Part shown: one piece after another, positions 1 through 7,411 of the stretch
Layout: every line of letters begins with the position of its first letter
How positions within the stretch are numbered: position 1 is the first letter of the stretch
From: Bacteroidota bacterium
GTDB taxonomy: Bacteria; Bacteroidota; Bacteroidia; Bacteroidales; GCA-2711565
Reading direction: 5' to 3'
Length of the DNA stretch: 36,127 bases
Assembly (NCBI GenBank): GCA_018816945.1
Contig: JAHIVC010000060.1
Coordinates: forward strand, 1 to 36,127
Made by a program: the position numbers and the translations under genes
The notes under the pieces: model-generated
Seen by the model: only the letters and a program-made list of their open reading frames with translations
The model's database searches: none
Told to the model about the DNA's origin: nothing

Positions 1-231
1 ACACTAAGAAGTCACCAAGTCGCACAAAGGTAAAATAAATCAATTTTCTCTGTGAAACTTTGAGTTAACTTTGTGATTCTTTGTGTTTACTTAGTGGTAC
101 TTTGTGAAATAATTCTTTCTCTTTTTAGCTGTTATTACAAAGAGTTACACTAAGAAGTCACCAAGTCGCACAAAGGTAAAATAAATCAATTTTCTCTGTG
201 AAACTTTGTGTTTACTTAGTGGTACTTTGTG
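1..231. repeat. Duplicated intergenic repeat built from CTTTGTG/CTTAGTG modules
   Basis: Two direct copies lie at 1-106 and 147-231. Both begin ACACTAAGAAGTCACC and end GGTACTTTGTG. Copy 2 matches copy 1 except that it lacks 21 bases (copy 1, 64-84), and the gap is flanked by CTTTG, as expected for replication slippage. The left part carries CACTAAG and CACAAAG and the right part their complements CTTAGTG and CTTTGTG, so each copy can partly fold on itself. Nothing coding is seen from 1 to 365. Copy 1 may continue beyond the left edge. Confidence 0.8.
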
Positions 232-365
232 GAATAAAAATTACAACGTGTTGCAAAAAGGTACTTTGAACATCATCGACCACTTTGTTAATAATAATTT
301 GTGAAGAGGGATTTATCCCGTCTAAAAAATACAAAGAACAATTTTTCTGCGAAAGTAATCAAATC

Positions 366-1271
366 TTATACTTTTTTAATCTTTTTAAGATTAGAAATAC
401 TCGCATTTAAATCAAAACCAATCAGGATGACCATAGCCACAAAGTAAATCCAGAGCATTATAATAATCAGGGTTCCAATCGAACCATAAAGCGTATTGTA
501 TTTTGAAAAGTTTTCGATATAATAATTAAACCCGATAGCCAATAAGATTATCAGGAGCGTTGAAAGTGTTGCACCGGCTGAGATGAAACGAAATTTTTGT
601 TTTTTCGACGGCCCTAAATAATATAAGAATGATATGGCAAAAAAGAAAATAATAATGGTAATAAACCATCTGGAAATTTGTAAGGTCAGTACTTTAAACC
701 CACTTTTGATCCAATCCAGTTCAACAAAATAATTGATGAGCGAATCTCCGCAGATCAGAAACGCAATTCCTAAAATGACAAGAGATGACAGGATCAAAAC
801 CAGAAAAACAGAGATCAATTGTTGCTTAAAAAATGAGCGGGTGGCAATGGTATGATAAGTTTGATTGAAAGCATCGATAAGACTGTTCACACCGGTAGTT
901 GAAAAAAACAGGGCCAAAAAAAATCCGAATGAAAGCAATCCGCCCCTGGGTCGGGTTATAATATCATTGGCAGTACCAATCACCAATTCATGTGTTGAAA
1001 TGGGAAGAATATCTTCAAGCAATTTAAATAAAGTGTCATCAAAATTTGGGATGGGTAAGTAAGGAATGATTGTGAAAAAAAATAGTATAGACGGGAACAA
1101 AGCAATAAAAAAATTAAAAGCTACTGCAGAAGCTCTGAGATTAATGCTCCCTTTAAGTAAACCCTTAAAATAGAACCTAAGTACCCGGCTAAATGGGATA
1201 CCGTCAAAGCCCGGAATTACAAACTCCAGGGCAATTCCCCTCAATCTATGAATCTGATCAATTAACTTCAT
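366..1271 (-). CDS. yihY: YihY/virulence factor BrkB family membrane protein
   Basis: Inner-membrane protein of 301 residues, of the YihY (formerly 'RNase BN') family, whose transport role is unproven. The sequence shows the family pattern: a short N-terminal part, then the conserved stretch around residues 45-60 (NLRASAVAFNFFIALFPS), followed by about six hydrophobic segments and a basic tail ending in KKIKKV. Its ATG overlaps the last bases of nadC by 4 bp, so it is the last gene of a DUF4783-nadC-yihY transcription unit. The link with nadC looks positional rather than functional. No terminator hairpin is evident in the bases just downstream, which run into the repeat block at the left edge. 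Confidence 0.9.
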   Translation of the reverse strand: MKLIDQIHRLRGIALEFVIPGFDGIPFSRVLRFYFKGLLKGSINLRASAVAFNFFIALFPSILFFFTIIPYLPIPNFDDTLFKLLEDILPISTHELVIGTANDIITRPRGGLLSFGFFLALFFSTTGVNSLIDAFNQTYHTIATRSFFKQQLISVFLVLILSSLVILGIAFLICGDSLINYFVELDWIKSGFKVLTLQISRWFITIIIFFFAISFLYYLGPSKKQKFRFISAGATLSTLLIILLAIGFNYYIENFSKYNTLYGSIGTLIIIMLWIYFVAMVILIGFDLNASISNLKKIKKV

Positions 1272-2107
1272 TCTTTGATTGCTTTCAGGCTCAAATCAAG
1301 GCTTTTAATATGGTGGGTCAATGCCCCTACAGAAATAAAATTGACTCCTGTTTCTGCAAATGATCTTATGTTTTCAATGGTTATTCCGCCTGAAGCTTCA
1401 GTTTCAAATCGGCCATTTATTTGTACTAACGCCTTTTTCATATCTTCGGGAGTGAAATTATCAAGCATGATCCGATCAATGCCCCCATGGCCAAGAACCT
1501 GTTGGAGTTCGTTAAAATCACGGACCTCAATTTCAATTTTTAAATCTTTCGATTTGGCTTTTAAGTATTTGTGACAAGCTTCAATTGCTTTAACGATCCC
1601 ACCTGCAAAATCAATATGATTATCTTTAATCATGATCATGTCGTAGAGACCCATGCGATGATTTTCTCCACCGCCTAACCTGACGGCTTCCTTCTCTAAA
1701 ATCCTTAAATTTGGCGTGGTTTTCCGTGTATCAATTATTTGGGCATTTGTTCCTTTAATAACTTGAACAATTCTGCTTGTAGCAGTTGCTATACCACTCA
1801 TACGTTGCATAAAATTTAACGCCAATCGTTCTGCCGATAAAATTGAAATTGACTTTCCGCTTACGGTAAAAATTTTGTCTCCGACATTAATAGGATCCCC
1901 ATCATTTTTTTCAGGAATAAAAACGAGTTTCTCATCAACCGTTTTAAAAACTTTTTCGGCAATAGATATTCCTGCAATAATTCCTTCTTCTTTGGCGATC
2001 AGGACTGCTTTTCCCAAGGCTTGATCAGGAATTGTAGCCAAAGAAGTATGATCTCCATCCCGGATATCTTCAATTAAGGCATTTTTTATAATAGTATCAA
2101 TAGTCAT
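1268..2107 (-). CDS. nadC: Nicotinate-nucleotide pyrophosphorylase (quinolinate phosphoribosyltransferase)
   Basis: Cytoplasmic enzyme of de novo NAD synthesis: quinolinate + PRPP gives nicotinate mononucleotide, CO2 and PPi. Length of 279 residues is normal. The N-terminal sandwich domain covers about residues 10-105. The barrel carries the substrate-binding signature TRKTTPNLR (127-135; the family usually has G where this has N), GGGENHR (145-151) and KDNH (161-164). A late glycine-rich phosphate-binding part reads EASGGI near residue 240. The gene begins 1 bp after the DUF4783 stop and overlaps yihY by 4 bp, which indicates co-transcription. nadA and nadB are not in the window. Confidence 0.96.
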   Translation of the reverse strand: MTIDTIIKNALIEDIRDGDHTSLATIPDQALGKAVLIAKEEGIIAGISIAEKVFKTVDEKLVFIPEKNDGDPINVGDKIFTVSGKSISILSAERLALNFMQRMSGIATATSRIVQVIKGTNAQIIDTRKTTPNLRILEKEAVRLGGGENHRMGLYDMIMIKDNHIDFAGGIVKAIEACHKYLKAKSKDLKIEIEVRDFNELQQVLGHGGIDRIMLDNFTPEDMKKALVQINGRFETEASGGITIENIRSFAETGVNFISVGALTHHIKSLDLSLKAIKE

Positions 2108-2108
2108 G

Positions 2109-2510
2109 CTATGGTTTGATTTCTAGGATCTGAATTTTCTGGATTAAGAAAGACGTTCCTACTCTCTTTATTTCAACAAAAAAATTTAATGACTGCTTTT
2201 CTGATTTATATTCGATAATTGAATAGTATTCGTTTTGATTTTTAGATTGATTTTTAATGAATTTTATTTCTTTTGCAGGTTTATCTTTAAAAAATTGGTC
2301 AAGAATTTTTCGTGCCTGTGTTTTGCTGTATTTACCATTCGCACTTGGGATATTCAAAATGATTGAATTTTCGCAATAGTCATAGATGGTTTTGGTGTCG
2401 GCAATCTTGATCGCATTGGTTATTGCATTGAGCTCGGTTGTCTGGCCATATAGATCAGAAACCCCCAATAATAAGGTAATGATTAACAAGAAGGATTTAA
2501 TCGTTTTCAT
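2109..2510 (-). CDS. DUF4783 family secreted protein (NTF2-like fold)
   Basis: Small exported protein of 133 residues. Residues 1-22 form a signal peptide (two lysines, a hydrophobic run LLIITLLLGV, then YGQ before TTELN). The mature part has the alternating helix/strand character and the ending LIQKIQILEIKP typical of DUF4783, a Bacteroidota family predicted to have an NTF2-like fold. Function is unknown. It is the first gene of the unit with nadC and yihY and is divergent from the lipoprotein gene at 2688, so promoters for both directions should lie in 2511-2687. No clear TAnnTTTG with a correctly spaced partner was found there. Confidence 0.75.
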   Translation of the reverse strand: MKTIKSFLLIITLLLGVSDLYGQTTELNAITNAIKIADTKTIYDYCENSIILNIPSANGKYSKTQARKILDQFFKDKPAKEIKFIKNQSKNQNEYYSIIEYKSEKQSLNFFVEIKRVGTSFLIQKIQILEIKP

Positions 2511-2687
2511 AATAATGAATATTATTTTAAATGAATTGATTAAAAAATAATCAGGCCCATTCTAGTCCAATAATGATACCGTAATTTGTTAAAAACAAAA
2601 CTTTGAACAAAATTAACAAATTACTAAAAATAATTGCTATTTTGGTGGCTATGGTTTTGTATTTTTGTCAAATTGAAATTTCCGATC

Positions 2688-3458
2688 ATGAAACATCTGA
2701 ATCGTATTACAATAATTAGCTTGTTTATTGCAGGCCTGACAATAGTCGCATGTAATAATCCAGTGTCTCAAAAAAGCGATGAAAAAACTCCTGAAGAAGC
2801 TGCAAAAGAGGCACCTAAGGATGAAGCCTTGAAGGAGCAATCAGAGAGTTTTGATAAATCGATAGATAATCTTAACGATGCCATGGATATGGCCAGGGTC
2901 TTAAATGAAAAAATTCAGATTGTGGAAAAACAATTTGAAACCGGGCAGATTAATCGTGAAAAAGCGGATCAGTTAATAAATGACCTTAATCAAAGATATT
3001 CAAAAGCTACCGGGGAAAATGAAGAAAACTCAATCGGAACATTTCCAGCCTGGCTTACCGACTTGAATATTACGGAACCCCAAGGGTTAACATATAATGC
3101 CTCGGATTCATATCTTACCAAAGAAGAGAATCTGCAGGACGGTTTTAATTCGGCCTTATTTATTTATAACGGAACATATCAGCAGGCAATGGCGGAGGCT
3201 AAAAGAATTGCTGAACAAGCAAATATTCCGTTAAGCGAGTCGTATCAAAAAGCAAAAGATTTGTCTGAACAACTGGGTAAGGAGATCGAAGGGGTTGAAG
3301 GAGTGGCTTATATCAATTATAAGTTTGGAGATGAAAGCTTTGATGGAAGGTATAAAATATCTTTAAGTGTTGATAAATCGGGTAAACTTGCCATCCATGT
3401 GGTTGATGAGCAAATGAAAAATGCACGTAAAGAAGCATCCGGATTGCCAAAAAATTAA
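2688..3458 (+). CDS. Lipoprotein of unknown function
   Basis: 256-residue predicted lipoprotein. An open frame runs upstream to 2634, but the ATG at 2688 gives a proper signal: MKH, hydrophobic core, then the lipobox TIVAC with Cys19 as the acylation site. After it comes a low-complexity charged linker (residues about 25-50, rich in E, K and A), a helical segment likely to form a coiled coil (about 50-100), and a mixed C-terminal domain of about 130 residues with no motif I recognise. Only 5 bases separate it from the SDR gene, so the two are probably co-transcribed. The family is unidentified. Confidence 0.7.
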   Translation: MKHLNRITIISLFIAGLTIVACNNPVSQKSDEKTPEEAAKEAPKDEALKEQSESFDKSIDNLNDAMDMARVLNEKIQIVEKQFETGQINREKADQLINDLNQRYSKATGENEENSIGTFPAWLTDLNITEPQGLTYNASDSYLTKEENLQDGFNSALFIYNGTYQQAMAEAKRIAEQANIPLSESYQKAKDLSEQLGKEIEGVEGVAYINYKFGDESFDGRYKISLSVDKSGKLAIHVVDEQMKNARKEASGLPKN

Positions 3459-3463
3459 ATGAG

Positions 3464-4162
3464 ATGAATATTATTGTCACAGGGGCCAGCAAGGGTGTCG
3501 GATTTCAGACGGTATTAAGATTGAATGACAATCCCGGGAATAAACTAGTTGCTATCGCTCGAAATGGTGACCTTTTAGCTAAATTGAAAAATTCAGCTAG
3601 ATACCCTGAAAACATTCAAATTGTTCCATTCGATTTAAAGGATTTTTTTCTTTATAAATCCGAATTATTGAAAAATATATTAAGGGCAATCGAAAATGTG
3701 GATGTATTAATTAACAATGCCGGTTTATTAATAAATAAAAGCTTCGATTCCCAGTCGGAAGAAGATTTTAATCTTCAGATGGAGATAAATTTTAAAGTAC
3801 CTTTTATGCTTACCCAATTACTTCTTCCTTATTTTAATACGAATGCGCATGTGCTAAATATTAGCAGCATGGGAAGTGTTCAGGGGAGTGCCAAATTCCA
3901 GGGGCTTTCAATATACAGTTCAAGTAAAGCGGCATTAGCTGTTTTAACTGAATGTCTGGCAGAAGAGCTTAAAGATAAGGGGATCAAATCAAATTGTCTG
4001 GCTTTAGGAGCAACACAAACAGAAATGCTGGCTGAAGCGTTTCCCGGTTACATCGCACCAATAAGTGCTGCAGATATGGGCAGGTATGTTGCTGACTTTG
4101 CGATATCAGGCCATAAATATTTTAATGGAAAAATTCTGCCTGTGGCTTTAACAACTCCTTAA
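3464..4162 (+). CDS. Short-chain dehydrogenase/reductase (SDR family)
   Basis: NAD(P)-dependent oxidoreductase of 232 residues, classical SDR length. The cofactor-binding glycine motif TGASKGVG is at residues 6-13, NNAG at about 85-88, the catalytic Ser in ISSMGS, and the Tyr/Lys pair in YSSSK at about 151-155. The stretch after the active site (LGATQTEML) replaces the common PG motif. The substrate cannot be told from sequence. It sits 5 bp after the lipoprotein gene and 10 bp before the RseC-family gene, so the three form one short operon. Confidence 0.88.
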   Translation: MNIIVTGASKGVGFQTVLRLNDNPGNKLVAIARNGDLLAKLKNSARYPENIQIVPFDLKDFFLYKSELLKNILRAIENVDVLINNAGLLINKSFDSQSEEDFNLQMEINFKVPFMLTQLLLPYFNTNAHVLNISSMGSVQGSAKFQGLSIYSSSKAALAVLTECLAEELKDKGIKSNCLALGATQTEMLAEAFPGYIAPISAADMGRYVADFAISGHKYFNGKILPVALTTP

Positions 4163-4172
4163 ATTTTATTGA

Positions 4173-4604
4173 ATGAGTGCGACTAAAAATATAATAGAAC
4201 ATCCGGGAAGGATTGATAAAATAGAGAACGATAAGATTACCGTTACGATTCTGTCACAATCGGCATGCTCAACCTGTCATTCAAAATCGATGTGTACTGT
4301 TTCCGAAATGGAAGAGAAAACCATTGAAATTAAAAATTATGAAGAATTAGGGTATAAGGTGGGCGAACAAATTACGGTCTACATGAAAAAATCATTAGGT
4401 ACCTGGGCCGTTATGTTTGGCTACTTATTCCCATTTTTGCTTGTGATATTTTCATTAATTACCCTCATCTTGATCACCGGTAAGGAAGGATTATCAGGTT
4501 TAATATCTTTAGGGCTTTTACTTCCTTATTATTTTGGGCTTCACAAGTTAAAAGATAAGTTTAGTCGTACCTTCGAATTTAGCATAAAATCTTTTGAATC
4601 ATAA
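4173..4604 (+). CDS. rseC: SoxR-reducing system RseC family protein
   Basis: Membrane protein of 143 residues of the RseC/MucC family. It has the family's cysteine cluster near the N terminus (Cys32, Cys35 and Cys41 in SACSTCHSKSMC), then a small beta-type segment, two transmembrane helices (about 78-100 and 104-122) and a short cytoplasmic tail. In Enterobacteria RseC works with the Rnf-like Rsx complex to keep SoxR reduced. In Bacteroidota the gene is commonly found beside rnfB, and here rnfBCDGEA follows on the same strand. It is separated from rnfB by 522 gene-free bases and lies close behind the SDR gene. A role in Rnf assembly or redox tuning is inference; the symbol is given at family level. 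Confidence 0.85.
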   Translation: MSATKNIIEHPGRIDKIENDKITVTILSQSACSTCHSKSMCTVSEMEEKTIEIKNYEELGYKVGEQITVYMKKSLGTWAVMFGYLFPFLLVIFSLITLILITGKEGLSGLISLGLLLPYYFGLHKLKDKFSRTFEFSIKSFES

Positions 4605-4690
4605 ACTTTAACCGTATTTAAACACCCTGATAGCGAATATACCAATCCAACATAAGGGTTTTAGTCATTCAGTTCTCGCATCAGATTCCC

Positions 4691-4806
4691 CCTGACCAAG
4701 CCTTGGTTAAGTCCTGACCAAGTCCTGGTTAAGTCCTGACCAAGTCCTAGTTAAGTCCTGACCAAGTCCTAGTTAAGTCCTAACTAAGTCCTAGTTAAGT
4801 CCTAAG
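4691..4806. repeat. Tandem repeat, 22-bp unit made of two related 11-mers
   Basis: Five 22-bp units start at 4691, 4713, 4735, 4757 and 4779, plus a 6-base remnant (CCTAAG). The consensus is CCTGACCAAGT followed by CCTGGTTAAGT, so the underlying period is 11 bp, close to one helical turn. The array is graded: unit 1 has CTTGG in its second half, units 2-4 pass from CCTGG to CCTAG, and unit 5 is CCTAACTAAGT CCTAGTTAAGT. Within each unit the bases on either side of AGTCC are self-complementary (ACCA/TGGT in unit 2, ACTA/TAGT in unit 5). No repeat-spacer structure is present, so it is not a CRISPR array. Confidence 0.9.
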
Positions 4807-5011
4807 ATTATGGGATCAGAACATTGTTTAAAATTATAAATGCATGATAAAATATTTTGTTAATTAAATGCTTTCTAAATTACTGATTTTACGACAATTT
4901 AGATAATTTCTAAACAAAATCAGAAGAACATCAATATCAGAGCCTTTCAAGGGTTTGAATACGATATGTTATTTCTTATATGTCGTAAGTATCAGATAAT
5001 CAGAAATATGA

Positions 5012-5040
5012 ATATGTTTTCAAAATAGTTGAAAACATAT
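5012..5040. promoter_or_regulatory. Perfect 11-bp inverted repeat upstream of rnf (candidate operator)
   Basis: ATATGTTTTCA (5012-5022) and TGAAAACATAT (5030-5040) are exact reverse complements with a 7-base loop, AAATAGT. The centre is 35 bp before the TAATTTTG element, covering the place where a -33 element would sit. There is no T-run on the plus strand directly after it, which argues against an intrinsic terminator. A dimeric regulator controlling rnf is the simplest reading, but the regulator is unknown. Confidence 0.55.
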
Positions 5041-5060
5041 CAATGTTTCATATTTGTTTC

Positions 5061-5068
5061 TAATTTTG
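5061..5068 (+). promoter_or_regulatory. Promoter -7 element (TAATTTTG) for rnf
   Basis: Exact match to the Bacteroidota -7 consensus TAnnTTTG, 58 bases before the rnfB GTG. No TTTG is found 19-21 bases upstream. The inverted repeat at 5012-5040 occupies that region, so the promoter may depend on a regulator. Confidence 0.45.
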
Positions 5069-5126
5069 CATCGCGTTAAGATTCAACCTGATTGACCAGA
5101 ATCAAATTAATAAAAAAGGAGCAAAC

Positions 5127-6041
5127 GTGAACGATATTATCATTTATGCAGTCATATTCCTCGGTGTTGTAGGTGCTGCATCTGCAGTAATTTTATATTT
5201 CATCGCACAGAAATTCAAGGTAATCGAGGATCCCAAAATTGATGAAGTAGAAGGTGCGTTACCTGCCGCAAATTGTGGGGGATGCGGATTTCCGGGTTGT
5301 CGTGGGTTTTCCGAGGCCTTGGTAAAATCGGTTAATGAAAAACAATCGATTGAAGGTTTAAGTTGCCCGGTAGGAGGCAATGATGTAATGGCTAAGGTTG
5401 CCGCAATTTTAGGGATTGTTGCCGAAGAAAAAGAACCACAAATCGCAGTTATCAGATGCTCCGGTTCAAAGGAAAATGCACCTAAAAAGATCAATTATGA
5501 CGGTCCTGCCACTTGTGCCTTCGCTCATAATTTATCTTCGGGTGAGAGTGGATGCCCATATGGTTGCTTAGGTTGTGGCGATTGTGTTGCCGCCTGTAAG
5601 TTTGATGCAATCTATATGGATGAGGTAACCGGTTTGCCCGTTGTTAAAGACAATTGTGTTGCCTGTGGAGCTTGTGTTATTGCATGTCCTCGAAATATAA
5701 TCGAGTTACGAAATAAAGGTAAAAAGGACCGAAGGATTTTTGTTTCATGTATGAATGAAGAAAAAGGCGGTATTGCTAAAAAGAATTGCAGTGTTGCCTG
5801 TATCGGATGCAGCAAATGTTTTAAGGTTTGTCCTTTCGAAGCCATTACCATGAACAATAATTTAGCTTATATCGACTACGAAAAATGTAAGCTATGCAGA
5901 AAGTGTGTGCCAGAATGCCCCACAAATGCAATTCATGAACTAAACTTTCCCCCTCGTAAGGAGAAAATAGTTGAGGGCGAAAGTAATGTTGAACCAAAAA
6001 TTGAAGTTAACAAAGATCAATCACTAGATACAAAAGAGTAA
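5127..6041 (+). CDS. rnfB: RnfB, iron-sulfur subunit of the Rnf ion-translocating ferredoxin:NAD+ oxidoreductase
   Basis: 304-residue subunit that takes electrons from ferredoxin. One N-terminal transmembrane helix (about residues 4-27) is followed by the RnfB-type cluster motif CGGCGFPGC (Cys50, 53, 58) with Cys80 as likely fourth ligand. Ferredoxin-like CxxCxxCxxxC motifs lie at 147-157, 177-187, 225-235 and 254-264. That makes four ferredoxin-type [4Fe-4S] sites plus the basal cluster, more than in the short enterobacterial protein of about 190 residues. Extra cysteines stand at 111, 130, 143, 208 and 221. The start is GTG, preceded by AGGAG (5117-5121) at 5 bases, a clear Shine-Dalgarno. 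The tail after 275 is charged and probably disordered. First gene of rnfBCDGEA. Confidence 0.95.
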   Translation: MNDIIIYAVIFLGVVGAASAVILYFIAQKFKVIEDPKIDEVEGALPAANCGGCGFPGCRGFSEALVKSVNEKQSIEGLSCPVGGNDVMAKVAAILGIVAEEKEPQIAVIRCSGSKENAPKKINYDGPATCAFAHNLSSGESGCPYGCLGCGDCVAACKFDAIYMDEVTGLPVVKDNCVACGACVIACPRNIIELRNKGKKDRRIFVSCMNEEKGGIAKKNCSVACIGCSKCFKVCPFEAITMNNNLAYIDYEKCKLCRKCVPECPTNAIHELNFPPRKEKIVEGESNVEPKIEVNKDQSLDTKE

Positions 6042-6076
6042 TTCTCTTAACTTGAAAATACTGGAGGATAAAGATT

Positions 6077-7408
6077 TTGAAAACATTTAAAATTGGGGGC
6101 GTTCATCCGCCCGAAAATAAATTATCAACTGACAGGCCGATCGAAGTTTTAGCGATTCCTGCTCAGGTTATCATCCCATTATCGCAAAGTCTTGGCGCAC
6201 CTTCTGTTCCTGTTGTGAATAAAGGGGATGCTGTTAAAGTAGGTCAGTTAATTGCCAAAGGGGAAGCCTTTATTTCATCAAATATTCATTCTTCCGTTTC
6301 AGGAAAAGTGCTTAAGATTGATGAAGCCATGGATCAGAGCGGATACCGAAGACAAGCCATATTTATTACCGTTGAAGGTGACGAATGGATGGAGGCTATC
6401 GATCGATCTGCTGAACTCAAAAAGGAAATTACGCTTTCAAAAGAAGAAATCGTTAGTAAGGTCAAAGAACTTGGAATCGTGGGCCTTGGCGGGGCGACTT
6501 TCCCATCGCATGTTAAGTTGATGGTTCCAACAGGAAAGAAAGCTGAAGTCTTGGTTTTAAACGGTGTTGAATGCGAACCTTATCTTACAGCCGATCATCG
6601 CCTGATGCTGGAAAAAGGGGAGGAGTTGATGATTGGGATTAAAATTCTGATGAAAGGTCTTGATGTAAAGCGCGCCATTATTGGTATTGAAAATAATAAA
6701 TTGGATGCCATCGGGCATCTCAAAAATATAGCAAAAGATTTTGATGGGATAGAAGTTGAAGCTCTAAAAGTACAATATCCCCAAGGTGGTGAAAAGCAGT
6801 TGATTGATGCAGTTCTTCGCCGACAGGTGCCGTCAGGGAAACTTCCAATAGAAGTAGGAGCTGTTGTTCATAATGTTGGAACTGCCTTTGCTGTTTACGA
6901 AGCGGTTCAAAAAAATAAGCCATTATTCGAAAGGGTTGTTACCGTGACCGGTAAAAATGTGAAGAATCCGGGCAATTTTATGGTACGTGTTGGTACTTCC
7001 ATAAACGAATTAATTGAAAAAGCCGGTGGTTTGCCCGAAGATACGGGAAAAATTGTGAGTGGCGGGCCCATGATGGGTAAAGCACTTAATTCTGTTGATG
7101 TTCCTGTTGTGAAAGGAACTTCCGGGGTTTTATTATTTAAAGAAAAAGAGGCCAGACGCGTTGACCCAACCAATTGTATTCGTTGTGGAAAATGTATTAC
7201 CGTCTGTCCGATGGGATTGGAGCCCGTATTGCTTGCTCAATATGCAGAGCTTGAAATGTGGGAAAACGTAGAAGTTGAGCGTGCCTTGGATTGTATCGAG
7301 TGTGGATCATGCCAGTACACTTGTCCGGCAGGTAGGCCATTACTTGATTATATCAGGCTTGGAAAATTCAGGGTAGGTCAAATCATTAGAAACAGAAGTA
7401 AAAAATAA
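6077..7408 (+). CDS. rnfC: RnfC, NADH-binding subunit of the Rnf complex
   Basis: 443-residue peripheral subunit that binds FMN and NAD(H) and carries two [4Fe-4S] clusters. The N-terminal barrel-sandwich domain covers about 1-100. The glycine-rich nucleotide-binding part GLGGATFPSHVK lies near 136-147, with GVECEPYLTADHR near 163-175. The two cluster motifs are CIRCGKCITVC (367-377) and CIECGSCQYTC (406-416). The best start is the TTG at 6077, giving the typical beginning MKTFKIGGVHPPENK. GGAGG (6063-6067) stands 9 bases upstream. It follows rnfB by 35 bases and precedes rnfD by 3. Confidence 0.96.
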   Translation: MKTFKIGGVHPPENKLSTDRPIEVLAIPAQVIIPLSQSLGAPSVPVVNKGDAVKVGQLIAKGEAFISSNIHSSVSGKVLKIDEAMDQSGYRRQAIFITVEGDEWMEAIDRSAELKKEITLSKEEIVSKVKELGIVGLGGATFPSHVKLMVPTGKKAEVLVLNGVECEPYLTADHRLMLEKGEELMIGIKILMKGLDVKRAIIGIENNKLDAIGHLKNIAKDFDGIEVEALKVQYPQGGEKQLIDAVLRRQVPSGKLPIEVGAVVHNVGTAFAVYEAVQKNKPLFERVVTVTGKNVKNPGNFMVRVGTSINELIEKAGGLPEDTGKIVSGGPMMGKALNSVDVPVVKGTSGVLLFKEKEARRVDPTNCIRCGKCITVCPMGLEPVLLAQYAELEMWENVEVERALDCIECGSCQYTCPAGRPLLDYIRLGKFRVGQIIRNRSKK

Positions 7409-7411
7409 GAT

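Larger units (their letters stand above)
4605..5126. other. Gene-free interval between the RseC-family gene and rnfB
   Basis: 522 bases with no credible coding sequence. In order: unique AT-rich DNA (4605-4690), a tandem array of 22-bp units (4691-4806), AT-rich DNA (4807-5011), a perfect inverted repeat (5012-5040), a promoter-like TAATTTTG (5061-5068), and a purine-rich ribosome-binding site just before the GTG of rnfB. The length is unusual for this compact window and suggests that rnf has its own regulated promoter rather than reading through from rseC. Confidence 0.75.

Noticed and set aside
2634-2687. Upstream in-frame start for the lipoprotein gene
   Set aside because: The longer N terminus would bury the signal peptide; the ATG at 2688 gives a proper lipobox signal.
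4691-4806. CRISPR array
   Set aside because: The repeats are contiguous 11/22-bp units with no unique spacers and no cas genes nearby.
5012-5040. Intrinsic terminator for the rseC unit
   Set aside because: The stem is AT-rich and not followed by a T-run on the plus strand, so an operator reading fits better.
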